This document shows positions 49,001 through 62,941 of a DNA stretch of 64,000 bases, in pieces. The notes below the pieces were generated by a model that worked only from the letters and a program-made list of their open reading frames with translations, did not search any database and was not told the origin of the DNA. Every line of letters begins with the position of its first letter. Position 1 is the stretch's first letter. Both the position numbers and the translations under genes were made by a program. The DNA is taken from NCBI RefSeq assembly GCF_964204645.1, contig NC_134027.1, positions 6,064,485-6,128,484 on the forward strand, read 5' to 3'. The DNA comes from Tubulanus polymorphus (Eukaryota > Nemertea > Palaeonemertea > Tubulaniformes > Tubulanidae).

Positions 49001-52000
49001 CAATATAACCCAAAATACCATTTTAAATGTGTTTTCAATTAGCATAAATAGATTGTATAGAAATAAAGGGGCGATAAACATGTACAAATCTTTTTTAAAT
49101 ATTTAGATTAATAGTTCGAATATGTATGTCAAAAATTCCGTTTGTAGTTAGTAACAAATACATATATAGCATCACTTGATATAAATCAGCAATTCCGGTC
49201 CGTTTTGCACAGCCCACAACTTTCTTGGGCTATTAACAAAATTGCCTCTTTTGACTGTGTGTATCTATTGGAAGAAGTTCCCATAACTTGTGCTCAAATA
49301 GAATACAATGACAGTTGCTCAATTTTCGAAGAAAGATGAGTTGTACCACTGCGAATCAGTAACAGACCATGAATCCATAAATAGCTGCATGTTGCTGGCG
49401 TGTCGTGTGTGTGTGATGCTGTAAAATTGATGAATCAATCAGTTGATACTGTAGCGAGTGTCCGTGTATCTGCATCTGTTTTATTTCTGCTGCATACGCG
49501 TAGGTACTGAAATCACCTGTGACACCCGAAGCTGCAAAGAAAAAGGAGGCGAAATCGTACGACCAATACGACGACGGCGAGCGAGGAGTGACCAAGTCTT
49601 CCGACGAGGATAACCCAGCATTCATCTACCCGTCACCTGTAACGCCACCAGATTCAAACGCGTCACCACCGAAACCTCAATCCCCATCGCTGCCGATAGA
49701 AACCAACCTGGCTACCTCGAACGTCGATTGGAAACGAACATCTTCAGTGACCACTGCCTCAACAAGTGTTGCTTCATCAAAGGTATGCTCGTACATTCTT
49801 TACTTCTATTCTCATAAAGACGTATTCGCCTTCATAATCAATTCTTTTAGCGTCATGTCTGGTATACGTCAAATGTTAATTCCGTCTAGAATTAATTCAA
49901 TTTACTCAGCGGGTTGACTCACTCTTCTCCTATTCTGTCTTCAACCAGAATCGCGTCATCTCAATGCAGATTCGTAGGCTACAGGTCGGCGCGTATGCCA
50001 AACGTTAGGTCGATGGAAAATATATTCTAATCAACATGAATAGATAACTAAGATACAACGTAAGCGAAGAAAGCTAATCCAATATCAGTGTCTCTTATTC
50101 AAATTATAGAATACAAAATTGAAAAAAAATTACAATGCAAATTTAATTCGCGAAGTACGTATGTAACGTTATCTGTTACCCTGATGCGAATACCATAATG
50201 TCGATTACCGCTGAAACCAAATTGTATTCGTAGTTGGTGAAAAGCTTTTTCGGTTTTTATAAGCACAAACTTAGACGTGTGTATTATTATCATTCGCCGC
50301 GCTTAGATCTATCTCATCATCGGCACAATAGTCAAACATACACAGGACGTCATTGGACGATAATATATATTGATTGATACAATCCTGCACGAATCACTTA
50401 TCGAAAGATGCAAATATATTGCCAACATCGATCTTGCGGGGACAATATAGTATACAAATATATATGAATATCATAGGGCCTTTGAAGTCTGGCTATGCAA
50501 AATGCTTTCGAAGACATGCAAATTTGAGACCGACGTATTGAGACTACGAACTGGTTACAAAACCATATATCTTTGATTTGGAATTGTACACACATGCTTA
50601 TATCTTGTCCAGTTTCACAAAAATAAATTCTGATTATTGATGACTTCTCAATTTCAATAACGATAAAAGTGATTATTTCTGTGAAATTGGACCCAGAAAC
50701 GAGTTCTAAACATTCCGCATAATTGGAGTTGAGTCCCTGGTACGGTTTCATCATATTCTCCTATGAATGATGGCTACGGGTTAAAAGATTATTACGTGAT
50801 CTAATGCGATAATGATTTATTTATTTACGAGTACACGGATCCTACATTGGGATTTAGTGCATTCTCTGCAGTAAAGGGAAATTTACAATATGCGGACATT
50901 TTCTATTATGCATACTAAATTAGAGCATTCTGCACGTAGCAGTTTACGATGGATTTGATCCACTACCATAATATGAGCGCCCGATCGACACCGTTTCTTT
51001 CACTTGAATCAAGTTCATCTATATTTTCATTTTTAGATAATTAGTTTGCCCAATACCCATCATACAATTCTGATAGACGCAGATTTGAATTCATCAAAAT
51101 ATGTAAATATATGGGTATATAATCTAAGAATCGGGTTTAAGTCTGTTTAAGATTGGTTTTTTGTTCGATAAAAGCCCTTTCTTCATCTTATGGAATATAT
51201 ATTTCATTTGCCTAATAGAAACAATTTCTGCATAAATTCCCGCACTGATACATATACACATATTCGTCAAATATCTCGGCATAGTATCCGTTTTCGATTT
51301 TGATGCGATATTGAAAAACCTTTTTCCAATATTGCATTAGAATAAGTCGTGTCACTTGATAAGCCGAAACCTGTCACTCGCCAGTCCTGTTAATGTTTGT
51401 TGAAAGTATACATCAATGTTATTGTGCGTTTGATGTGTGATTTAGATCGGTTTGAATAAAATAGTAATTAAAAATCGTATAGTTGAATACTGATTATACG
51501 TGAAACTCCAGAGATCAGAGACTTGTTATAATAACGTACTGGATAAACCTTCATCTGTGGAGATATTGATTAATTGCTAATTTCTATTGCATTGCTGGAT
51601 TGTCTTTTTACAGAACGAGTCACCAGGTCAGCCTGGTGAAGGTGTACAGAAAAAAATTCGACGAAAACTGCCACCACTGCCACCGGGCGTTGTCGAAAGC
51701 CCCGTTCCGTCGAGAAATGCTTCGGAAAGGACGGCTAGTGAAGATCGCGACAAGCCTGCGGTGCCACCAAAACCAGTTCGAGGTGTCGCGAGGAAAAACT
51801 CTGCTCCTCGAAATGAAGTCGAATACAACCGAACCGAACAAAAACCGGCGCCAAAAGCCGTCGTGGAAGTTTCCAAAGAGCGCGTATCTGCGATGCGTGA
51901 TCGTTTTGAGCAAGCAGCAGCCGCCGAAAGCCCGCCACCACCACCAATCATCCGCCGAGATTCGCCGAAAAGATCGAAAGCTCAGGAAAAACGCCAACAG

Positions 52001-55000
52001 AAAACGGACGAAAATCAAGTGCCTTCAGACATCCAGCCAACACCTAAACCTCAACCCATTCATGATAAATCTCAACCAGCTTCGTCTACTGCCAAACTCC
52101 AACCGTCGAAGAAGATAGGTGAAACACGACAACAAAAAACAATGAAGGAAAGTGCAAGAGAGGAAACTATCAGTATTCGAGGGATACATGTCCCGAAAAA
52201 GGTAAAGGTTATGAAAGATTTGGTGAAAGATGAACTAAAGTTAGTGACATACTCGAGAAAAAGGCAAATTGAAGAATTAGAAGAAATACGCACTCTTGAA
52301 AAGCAATTAGATGATATACGGGAATTGGAAAGGCAACAGCGAGAAGAGCTACAGATGAAATTGGCCGATCAGGCTCAAGCAGATCAAATTAAACAGATAG
52401 AAACGATGAGGCTAATGAAATCCGCCTCGCATTCACCTTTACTAAGCGGTCGCATTTCTCCACATGTATCACCCAGTCGATTCTATACGACTCGACAAAA
52501 TTCCGACCCGCTTTTAGCAAAATTCTCACCCATCGAGGAATATAAAGACATTGAAAAGGAGTACTTCAGGAAACACCTCTCCAGGACGAAATATAGGTCT
52601 CCCGATACAGTCGCATTGGACAACAGACCTATTCACCGAACGGGCCTTAATTCGTACGATCAGCTGATGAACACTTTGCGCGGTAGAAGTCGCGATCGTG
52701 AAAATAAATATGCAAGAAGTAACAATCGCCTATCACGATCGTCGGAATACTTAACTCGGGACAGCGGTTATGAGACATACGGCGTGTACGCGGCTCCAAC
52801 ACCGCTCGCGGGAAGTCGATCCGAACGGTCGTTGTTGACCGCTTTCGACGACGACCCGATTAGTTATTACGGATATACTAACAACCAGAGACGATATACC
52901 AGGGATAAGTCACCAGGGCGTATATCTGACATTACTGGAATCCGTTACAGGTCACAAAGTCACGGAAGGGTTCCAGAAATGTCGTTACCCCGCGATTTAC
53001 GCGTTTCGGACGATGAGCTGTTACGTTACGATATTTGGCGTTACGAGGATGAGGTGATCAGAAAACGTTACCGAGATGCGAACGCCGCTCTGTTTCCGAG
53101 CGATTCACTTCCTAAAGGTATCATCAAACCGATTGCCGATTCGCCGATACCAAAACCAGAGGGTCGTCAGAGTCGTCGTGATCGGTATCTACAATCCAGC
53201 GCGTTCGTGCCCGTGAAAAGTGCTCCATCGAAAGCGCGAACGTATAGTTCAAGCGAGTATCTCTCACATCGAGGCGGTGATAGAGTCGAAACAACGCATC
53301 AGTATTATCCGGTATCGGGATTCGATCAGTTCTACTCGGATCCGCGCAATCTCAACCCTCAGAGAACGACAGGTTACAACATTAGTAAAGATTCAGGAAT
53401 GTCGAGCGGTCGAATTGATGACTTCTCACCGGTTGCTACGGATACGAACAGTGAAGCAAGTATCAATGATAAGACTCCTGCTATGCCTCTTCTTGGTGAT
53501 CTTACCGGGAAATCACGCAAACGCCTACACCACATCAGCAGCAGCCGACCGACATCAGGGGAATTCGATGCCTACTTCGAACTAGAGGGTTTGTACTTAA
53601 CAACACTACCCCACCCGACTCCCTACCGAATTAGATACCTTTCTCGGTTTCAATATATCGCCTAACTTTTAAAAAACATACATCATGTGGTATTACAATT
53701 ACATGTATATAAGTAACATACAAATTAACGTATACATGGTACATAGTTATCAATAGAATATTAAACAGAACCGCTCGTTCTTTTTTTTCAAGTGAATTCG
53801 TACGTAAGTTGCATTTTTGCATTTCAGAAGGTTTTAACGATCTCCATCGCACGGAAAGTGATATCAGTTTTGGTGGAGATTCCGATGAGCCTATTATGGA
53901 GCACATGACTGAGGGTGGGGTCACCATACTGAGAAGAAAAGTCAAAGAAAAGGTGATCATATAAAAGTATATTACATATGTCATAAATGATAATAAAAGA
54001 TCGCGTGACGACTCTAGAGAGTGAGAGATAGGTCTTTAATGAAAGGATGATTTCTAAGAATTGTAATCATATATTTGTACATGTTACGTTTTACCATAAC
54101 GTACCATAACCGTACCATAACGTCGTTTTCAGCCACCGTGTCCACAGCGCCCGAAAAAGTATCCATATCAAACGAAGCGAATTCTCCTGACCAGAGATCC
54201 CAATCGATCATTAAAAGGTATTTCTTATACGTCTATCAAAGTAGATTCGGAATTTACCGCCGGTATTTATAATTTTGAAGCCATAATTCCTGAAAATGAT
54301 TATTTTTCCGCGAGGATTGTTTACCATATGAATACCACGTGATAAATATCTGGTGGATTATTTTAGGTAACGGTCTCGGTATGAAGATTATCGGAGGTAA
54401 AATAATTCCGGGAACGATGGGAAATACCACGGGAGCGTTTGTGCAGACCATCTATCCGGGCGGCGTCGGTGAACAGCTTCACGGAGAATTACAAGAAGGT
54501 AAATAAACATGAAATACAAATTAACAAAAATATCATAACGGTACTTCAAAACAATTCCATTCCAAATATTATACATGTATCGTATTATATCGTATTGAAT
54601 TTTTTATTACCAGAGTACGTGTATTTAATGTCGTTAATTTTGAACAATATTTATCAGAGGAGAGAGAAATTTAAAACCTGTGGTGTAGGAGTATGAGGGT
54701 GGCATTGATTTTGGAGTGAATTCAATTCGCTTAAGGCATGCATATTCAGGCGACCAGCATGTGCATTGCTTCCTATCCGTATCTATTACGATACATTTCG
54801 TATTTTGTCTTGCTGTTGTTATTCACTGAACTCCGGCAATTCCAGGTGATCAGATTCTCGAGTGGAATGGCATTGAACTCAGTGGCAAATCATATGAAGA
54901 GGTTCAACAGATAACCACGCAACCGAATGGTGAAATTGATTTAGTCGTTAAAGCGTATGTCATCATTCTGTCTATCTACACAGAGACTAAAATAGATCGG

Positions 55001-57511
55001 CTGATTTTATTAAATCTATTCTAATATCATATTTAAATGTCATGTATATATTTAGTAATAATTGTATCTTGAGCAGCAATGAGCAGCCGGCTTCTCTGAC
55101 GCACAGTACTAGTAAGACATCATCTAACTCAATAGTGTCGACTTTGAAGTCCGATAGCTGCCACTCCCTTTACGACAATATTGACTTCACAAGTGCCAGT
55201 GACCACGATGATTACGGTACGATTGAGAATAACTGGTAAAAGGCTAATTTTCGTGTTTATTTAAGTCTCCATATTTACATACGTAATTTTCATTCCGTAT
55301 TAGATTCGTATTTCAAAGAGCACCAACACGGGGTGGATCCATCGTTGTTAGCCGCTCATTTGGAAGGCATTAAAAATCGAATGTCGCCCGGAATCTCCCC
55401 GACTTCTTCCCAACACGAAATGAACCAACAGCAATCAACGCCAAAACAATCGCACGAAAAGCCCCGACAAGAAAAACAAGTAAGGCAAAATCGAAAACTT
55501 CCGCAGTCGTCTTCACAACCGCAAATAGAGTCGGCCCAGTCACAACCGGAGCTGCGTCAAACTAAACCACACCGACATCACAAGGAATCCAGGCAACAAA
55601 AACATCATCATAAAAAGGAGGCAAATGAGACTAAACCAATTTCGGGACATTCCAAATCCGCTGAATTACTATCACACTCCGATTCTCCGAAATCCAGTTC
55701 ATCTCATAAAGAAAAGGTAAATATAAAGCTTTTCGTTGATGCGTGAATGTTTTGCAAGTTCGCGAAGAATCTTCATATTTCCTTGATTATTTGACAAGCA
55801 GACAAATAATCATAATAAAAACTGAATATAGCTAATGCAATAAATTCGAATCGTCGGAAATTTTGTCTCTGATTCATATTCGCATTAAACAATACATTTC
55901 ATTAGGCGCGAAGTCCCAAACCAAACATGCAAGAGGAAAAGTACATAGGAGAAATTCAGGTAAGCATAATCTTCGGCGAAAACAGCCATACTGGTTCTCA
56001 GCGAAGAAATATTCATAAATATGTAGGAGTATTCTCTTGAAAAATTACATTTCTAGCTACAATTTGATTTTGATGACTACGACGAATCGCTCAGTGTTCA
56101 CGTGGTTAAAGCCAAGGATCTGGTCCCAAAAAGTGGCGGTGCAACGGTTCTGAATCCATACGTGAAAATGTTCCTATTGCCAGGGCGTGGGTACGTAGAT
56201 TGTTTTGGAAAGCAAGTTGTATACAGAGTGTTCTTAAGCGGCCATAATCTCACTTCACATTCCACGATCTTAACATTCGTATTTCAATTTGGTTTTTTGC
56301 AGACCGGACAACCGTCGGAAGACAAAATTCATTCCGGACACGACCGATCCCGAGTGGCACCATACACTCGTATTCATGACGACTCCCCGAAGCGAATTGA
56401 AGAAAAGAACACTGGAAATCACCGTTTGGAATTACGAAAAAGGCCGTTCTCCTCATGATAATCTCGGCGAAGTGGATATCGAATTCGCCGGTTAGTGCAG
56501 TAGTGACGTAGATGATGTATTCTGACAGTCATAAAAGTTATAGTTTAATTTGCTTGAAAGATTGAGACACAGATATGTGATAACAATATGATAAATAACA
56601 GTATGAAAATATAAGACAATCACAGTGATTTCCATTTTTTAACTATTTCTGTTATTGAAATCAGATTCTTCCATCATCGACAATAAACCTCACTGGTACA
56701 AATTGCGTCTGTCGAACATCGACGACACGGCCTCGGACCGGTCGACGAACGTTTCCAATTCGCCCAGTAAACATTCAACAGGACGAAAACACAAAGGCAA
56801 CAACAATGACAAGCATAACCGATCAAGGTCAAGGTCACCGAGTGCAAGTCGGAGAGATGCTTCACCGCGAACGCCAAATCACCGAGTCGGGCATGTATGT
56901 ATTTTCTGTGCGGTACCGTGTATACATTCATTTCTCGATTTGTGCATGTAGTTTGATTTTTCATAACGATCAAAATCACTGTAAACTCGTCGTTAAACTC
57001 GTCCTCCCCATTATTCTTGAATACATTTAATCGACGCAGAATATCAATTAATCATCATCGAAAATGGAACATTTTGAACTTAGAAAAAAATAAGAAAAGA
57101 TAGGTCGTAGCGGAAATGAGAGAAACCTCCTGCGACATGTACTGCTTCACGCGCGCTGTCTGTAAAATCCAGTGTTTTAATTTAACTCTGCACTGACGTG
57201 GTTTAATTTAGTAAGACTTAAGACTGAAAACCAATTACTTTTCCTCTCGTGGGTAACCCCGTATCTACTTCTGATTTTGGGAGAGGCGCACGCAAACTGA
57301 AGTTCTCGTCGCTTTCCTTTATGCACAAAACGGCTATTTCTGAATTTGAAATTTCTTTTTGTTTTTGCTTGTACGTTTGTTTTGGACCTCATATAGGGAC
57401 ATATTATTGGTTATTTTGAATTTTCAAACACGTATTGTGTGTGGTTTGAAATTGGAAATCATGAGAATCATATCGGGTTTTTTTTTTCATTTGTTATATG
57501 TATGTAACCTG

Positions 57512-57542
<31 letters not shown>

Positions 57543-60500
57543 GCTTGGGATACGTAGGAAAATCCGGATGTAGAAAAATAGAAAAGACCATGTCTTTGTG
57601 TGATATTTCAGAAAGCAGTTTCCTGGCGGCAGTACTTGGGCTTTTCGCAAGATCACGAAATGTTGAACATCCTAACTCTGGTTTTCTCTGGGGGATGCTG
57701 TGGCAGGGCCAACCGAGCTGTAAGAAAATCGCGACACGTACGCGCTATGTGCATGCTTTTGCTGGACGTGTTTATTCGCTTCTTTACATACCGAATTCCG
57801 TTGAGAAATCGCCGAAATATTTTCTTCTTATTTGACACGAATTGTTCTACAGTATTCGATAGTGGATAAACTCTCATGTAAAAAGATACTGACATACAAA
57901 GTTCATTTCGCTTGGTTGCATGGTTACTGTTAATTTATTTCCGTTTTATAAGGTCGTCCGAATTTGCATGTAAAACAGTGAATTGCTTCGAGTCGAATAT
58001 ACACACGAATTCGCGGATATTTCGAGCGTGATATCTGAGGCGACATAGATCACTGCAACGTCTGGTGTATTTTGATTTTTTGGCACAATTGCTAATTTTA
58101 TTTTATTTTTCGTTCCTAATCTGTCAAATTTTAGGACCATACGAAGGCGTGTATACCATTGTGATAAATTCACGTGACGTACGTGACACACGACACGTTT
58201 ACGGCCTGTCACTCAAACTTCGATATATCTAGTGTGGGAACAAGGAAAGATGAAACGACACTTTGTATTGATACGGCACTTTAAACACGTTATCTTCGTG
58301 GCGAAAACCATATCAAAGTGTACTTATTTCTGTTGCATATTTTAATGTACTTGCAGATGTTTTTCTTATAGAAAAAGTTCCCCTGAATTTGCCTTGTTAA
58401 GTTTAGCGTACTCTGCACCTTTAAACGTTTGTACTGTTATCATAACCATTTTCAAGACCGTCAAATTTTGCTTTTATCAGAAATATTATTCCACGACGAC
58501 ATAGAAATAGTATCGTACAATATTCAAAATCATAAATCTTGAAATAACGTGCAAAAGGCGCCGACAACTTGGGGATATCATCCTATAGATATTCACTTAA
58601 TATTGCTATCTTACCCCTCCGACTATACTCCCCTCTATTTTCAGGGCATGGGAAAAATGGAACGGCTAAGTCCGAGGCCACGACGCAAAGAAGTGGAAGG
58701 TACGTTACATATACTAAAAATCAAAACAAGATGATTCAATTCATCATAAAGTCGATTATTTTGAACGAATCAAAAGGCTATTTTACGCCATTATCGCCGG
58801 ATGTAATATCATTCGTATAAATAACCTACTGTTCATACGGCCTTAGATTTCATAAGAATAGATCAGAATTTCTGTCACGCCACTGATCAAATGAATATCA
58901 TGAATTTGTTGTTACTTAAAATCATCAACCCACACACGCTTTTTCATCTCAGTTCCAGCTTACAGAAACTTGAAGCACTGCTCTTACCTCTCCTTACCTC
59001 TCGTCCACAAACTGCAATATTTTTAGTTGTCGTTACGACTAAATTGTATTCACCATTCTCACTTTCCCTATGCATCTGTTTGAAAAACATATCATTGACA
59101 TATTTTGGTATCATGATTCTATTCATTGTGATATTGATTTCGTGGACTCTGTATCACCCAGTTTTAGAAACATGTTTTACCCATTGTTTATCTTTGTTTT
59201 GTCTCGAATCTATTCGGTGTTGTTCGGCTTAAAAAATGCATGCCTCCCAAACAGGATGTCCGACGATCCAAGCTATGAGCTCACTAATTTTGCAGCGGCC
59301 TGCATAACTATCCCAAATAGCGTTCGCTAATAAAGCGAAGTACCCTTACTTTCCGAACATTTTCAAGAATTGCTTAAACCTTGGACATTTCTTTTTCTAC
59401 GTATATTCTCCTGGGAAAATGCATTTCTAAATTCTCGCTTTTCATGATAAATAGATAGGTTGTCTGTTTAGGAAAACATTCCGTACAAAAACATCTTCGG
59501 TCGGTAACTTTGATTACAAATTTTCTAACTGAAATTGTCGTATGATTTTCTCGGTAGCAGCATTTAGATAAGGACCGTGATCATATGGTAAGGGATTTGA
59601 ATGATTATTATTACACCATCATATTCTAGTATAAAAACTTTAGCAAGCACGTGCATATGATAGATGAAATTTAATGATTAAGAATATCAGTTTTTTCATG
59701 TTTTTAATAAGGATGAGAATAAAAAAGAGGTTTCAGTCATCCAAACCTGTTCAAAACTATCTATGCTTATTCGCCTGCTGTTTTCGGTTCATGTACATTG
59801 AAGGACGATTGAGTCATGATTTTGAAGTTCTTAGAAACACGATGTCGAACCTCCTCTTGAGTTCAATTTTCGGAGCTTTTGATAATTTCATCCGGTCTTA
59901 CTCTTTCAGTGTATCTATATATCGATGTCTATCTATAGCTTTAGTTGTATTTGTTGTAAATTCCTTACGTGTGTTTGAACCATCCCATAGCAGCTCCCAT
60001 CTCATTCAACCAACAAGAAATGTTTATCTGAAATATACCACTTATAGATTAATAGAACGCATCTATAGTTTCATTTCCCGGTTTTAGTCAGTTTTACTGA
60101 CTAGTGTGAACTTGGAATATGCTGTCCCTTGGCTGAGAACATTTTCCGATGAATCGGTCAAACGCATTAAATAAAGACATACGATTAGGTTAAACGTCGA
60201 TCATATTCGCTCGGATTTCCTGATTTTATGATAGTTTACTTTCTTTATGACAGACCAATCTTCATCCTCATCATCCGAGTTTTTCTCTTGTAATCGCCAA
60301 AAACAAACTAGTGACCAAGCAGTCAACAGCATTCTAGAAACCAACAACAATAGCGCCATGCCTTTCCTTCCGTCCGATAGTGACCACAGGTCGTCAATTA
60401 CTAGTCATCTCAGTGCTGTACACAGCCCAACAGTGAATATACAAGATAGATCAGGTAAATGAAGAAAAAGGCCATGGAGCGTAATGATATTTCGATAAAA

Positions 60501-61552
60501 GAAATGAAAACGCGAGTTTTACCCTTTCAGATGTCAGTACTTCTACTTCAGCAAATTCCTTCGAGACACTCTCGAGTAATAATCACACATTTCAAAACCC
60601 GAACTATGCAAGGTTGAGCAGGTTCGTAAGTTAACACCACCCTTTAAAACCGATATGAAGTTAATTCACTACATATATTTACATTTGTTGGCATCATCTT
60701 TTACAGATCATACGATAGTGGTCCATTTTCTCTTCAAGTCTATAACGCTGAGTTTTCATCCCAATTCTCAGTAGATTCGTCACACAGTCCCGCTCATTTG
60801 AAACCGGGATTGACGGATGTTTCGGAAACCACGGTATCTGATCGTTCGACGACATCTTCCGGTAAGAATCTCGTTATTTTCATCGTCAATTTTATCGAAT
60901 CTAATTTATTAATTTGTTACTCTTATCGTTTAACAGACCACGAGTCCATAAGGGAATCTATAGCAGGAGAGATTCTCATTCACATCCGCAAAGATTTAGC
61001 CATTCACACCATGTCCTTGACCATCGTGCAGTGCCGCAAAATTAAGCTACCGATGAAACTCAAGGAAAATAGTCAAGGTAATATACATACATCATCAAAC
61101 TAAACTGAACTAAACTATCAGACTTTTATTTATTGCTGAAATTATACATTTTCCAAAACCTGAATTGAATATTTCAGGAGTATATGCGAAGGTATATCTA
61201 ATCGGAAATGGACAGTACGGTAAATTCAAGAAGCGTCGAACGCAAAGTAAGAAGTTCTGTCTGGAACCGTTGTTTCAAGAAAGCTTTTCGTACACAAATA
61301 TCAACGAAGGAAATTTCCTTCAGGTAGGAGTGCAACAAATATGAAATCATATAGCTAGAATTATTTACGTGGTTTTAAGGTTAGACTCCTTTTCAGATTT
61401 CGCTTTGGACAGAAGGGAACATATTCAACGGTGACCATAACATCGGCCAGTGTATAATAGACGTAAACAACATCAGAAATATGGAAGAAAGGCCAATAAA
61501 TGATGTAGATATAATTGATGTAACAAACTGGTATAAGCTAATGTCAACTTGA
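37025..61552 (+). CDS. RIMS: RIM (regulating synaptic membrane exocytosis), UNC-10/RIMS-type active-zone scaffold
   Basis: Presynaptic scaffold that binds Rab3, Munc13, calcium channels and RIM-BP. Exons: 37025-37269, 39252-39483, 40766-40897, 43574-43775, 44479-47735, 49504-49782, 51614-53588, 53828-53952, 54133-54217, 54367-54498, 54846-54954, 55077-55216, 55304-55716, 55906-55959, 56057-56190, 56303-56490, 56665-56894, 58645-58699, 60254-60454, 60531-60621, 60707-60861, 60937-61077, 61178-61323, 61397-61552. All phases agree; 8877 nt, 2958 aa. Order: MGNENSS start; Rab-binding helix PDLSHLTEEERMQIASVIAR; zinc finger with four CxxC pairs (about 115-175, ending WLCIMC); giant disordered linker with an Arg/Asp-rich tract (about 470-585); RRKLPPLPPG (about 1465); coiled coil (about 1640-1720); PDZ (about 2150-2262, GLGMKIIGGK, LEWNGIELSG); C2A (NPYVKMFLLPGRG, LEITVW, PHWYKL); C2B (VYAKVYLIGNG, NWYKLMST). 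Much longer than mammalian RIM1 because of two giant linker exons. Confidence 0.95.
40661..40697. repeat. ATT/ATC triplet microsatellite in a RIM intron
   Basis: Interrupted ATT and ATC triplets just upstream of the exon that completes the zinc finger. Confidence 0.75.
42606..42637. repeat. Near-perfect 32-bp palindrome in a RIM intron
   Basis: Arms GGAGTAATTATCTGAA and TTCAGATGATTACTCC pair at 15 of 16 positions with no spacer, centred on GAATTC. Confidence 0.75.
50607..50692. repeat. 86-bp foldback element in a RIM intron
   Basis: GTCCAGTTTCACAAAAATAA at the left is mirrored by TTATTTCTGTGAAATTGGAC at the right, about 20 bases with a few mismatches. It looks like a small MITE, but no clear target duplication was found. 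Confidence 0.45.
57512..57542. repeat. TA dinucleotide microsatellite
   Basis: Run of TA with one CA interruption, in the RIM intron between the C2A-coding exons and the exon at 58645. Confidence 0.85.
57612..57719 (+). CDS. Candidate 36-codon cassette exon of RIM
   Basis: A good acceptor (TGTGTGATATTTCAG) and donor (GTAAGA) bound an open 108-nt segment. It starts KAVSWRQYLGFSQDHE and ends CCGRANRA, and it fits between two phase-0 RIM junctions (56894 and 58645), so inclusion preserves the frame. It is more GC-rich than the intron around it. No similarity to mammalian RIM is recognised; it would lie in the linker between C2A and C2B. Not counted in the 2958-aa model. Confidence 0.4.
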
Positions 61553-62100
61553 ACGATAAATTTACGTTGAATTTCAATGAACAATATTGATGAATACGAG
61601 GGCTTTCCTCGTACAGAACGAGAGGGTAATCATGAAAAGAATTCTAGATATCATTTCTATTAGTACTAAATAGTAAGAAATGCGTAACAAAATGAACAAA
61701 TGATCATTTCAAGCTTGATCTCATTATTCTCCAGTTTTCCTGCATGAATTTCTTGTTTTCTGTTAGAGATTTCAAAGGAAATAGCGCCTGTATAGAGATG
61801 TTTCTTAGCGCCCTGTGATAGTTCGGAGCTTGTCGGGCATGGATCGAAATTGGTCATAGATCCGGAATAAGCGCATATTGAGCGTACTGTTGACTGCTTT
61901 AAATAGTTTATTGTATATATAGCGTATTTTTCGGGTTGCCTGAGTTTTAAAAAGGAATTTCGTGTGTTTCGTCGCCTCACTTATATGAGTCACTAGCGTA
62001 GATGATAAACAAAGATGTAACATATAAGTATGACTATTATGTCGTATTATTTTTTTCAACATATTTAGATATACCTCGACGATATGTATTTAAATGTAAA

Positions 62101-62119
62101 TATATATATATATATATAT
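62101..62119. repeat. TA microsatellite in the RIM 3' UTR
   Basis: Uninterrupted TA dinucleotides 550 bases after the RIM stop codon. Confidence 0.85.
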
Positions 62120-62313
62120 GAATATATGCTACGTCATCATCTCAAAGGCCTTCGAACAAATACTACGAATTATATCTGAAAAATACTGTGCTATCGAGAA
62201 TTATATCATATGAAATATATATATATGAAATGTGAAAAGAATAATGGAAATTATTATTATTGCTGTTTAGCGAATTGTATTCGATGTGTATATATGTAAT
62301 TCAAATCTTTGTT

Positions 62314-62319
62314 AATAAA
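62314..62319 (+). terminator. Poly(A) signal for RIM
   Basis: AATAAA in GTTAATAAAAGTT context, about 760 bases after the stop and followed by T/G-rich sequence. Confidence 0.6.
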
Positions 62320-62616
62320 AGTTATTCTGAAAAGGTATTCGTTGATTCGATTCATCTGTGTTTCCTAACAAAATTCTAGACTATTTCAAATAAATTTTCG
62401 TCTCACAAATTGCTATTTGAAAAAGAAAAATTGATATTTCGGGTCTGAAGATCAATGGACAATGATCAGGCCTGTATCATTGAATTCTTTCAAAACAGAA
62501 TGAGGTCTCAGGTAAAAACCCCGATCCTTCGGGTGCGAAATTACCGAACAAGGACTAACATATCCTTCAAATTATAGTCAAATGACTACGCGCACTAGAA
62601 ACAATCAACTATCACA

Positions 62617-62622
62617 TTTATT
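62617..62622 (-). terminator. Poly(A) signal for the 132-aa - strand gene
   Basis: TTTATT on the + strand, AATAAA on the - strand, about 320 bases beyond the stop of the convergent gene. Confidence 0.45.
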
Positions 62623-62941
62623 CACCACAACAACAAGATAAATCACTACAATTCACAACGGGATTTTTTATCGTCTAATCAAAATTTTACTGCAAATTCT
62701 ACTATAATATACTGCCCTAATTTACTGCCCAATGTTAATGCAATCAACATTATCCACCGATGTGTCATGACGGCTTTAATGTGTAGAAACGAGTATTTCA
62801 AATTCAATTTACGTTCTCGGTGCATTTCCCAGTCCTAGCACGGTCTTGTATGAGCCAATTCCATACCGAGCGACTACAAAATAATACAAATTGACATATT
62901 AGCAAAGGATGAAAATTGATCTTTATCGATTCATATTTTGT

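Noticed and set aside
55217-55235. Extension of the RIM exon to a later donor at 55236 (G-T-I-E-N-N-W)
   Set aside because: Its phase (2) does not fit the next exon, whereas the donor after 55216 gives phase 1 and the sensible join Y-D-S-Y-F-K.
59568-59587. 20-nt microexon in RIM (D-K-D-R-D-H-M) with good splice sites
   Set aside because: It leaves phase 0, but the following exon at 60254 needs phase 1, and direct splicing 58699 to 60254 is in phase without it.
62101-62119. Functional role for TA runs in UTR and introns
   Set aside because: Ordinary microsatellites in AT-rich DNA.
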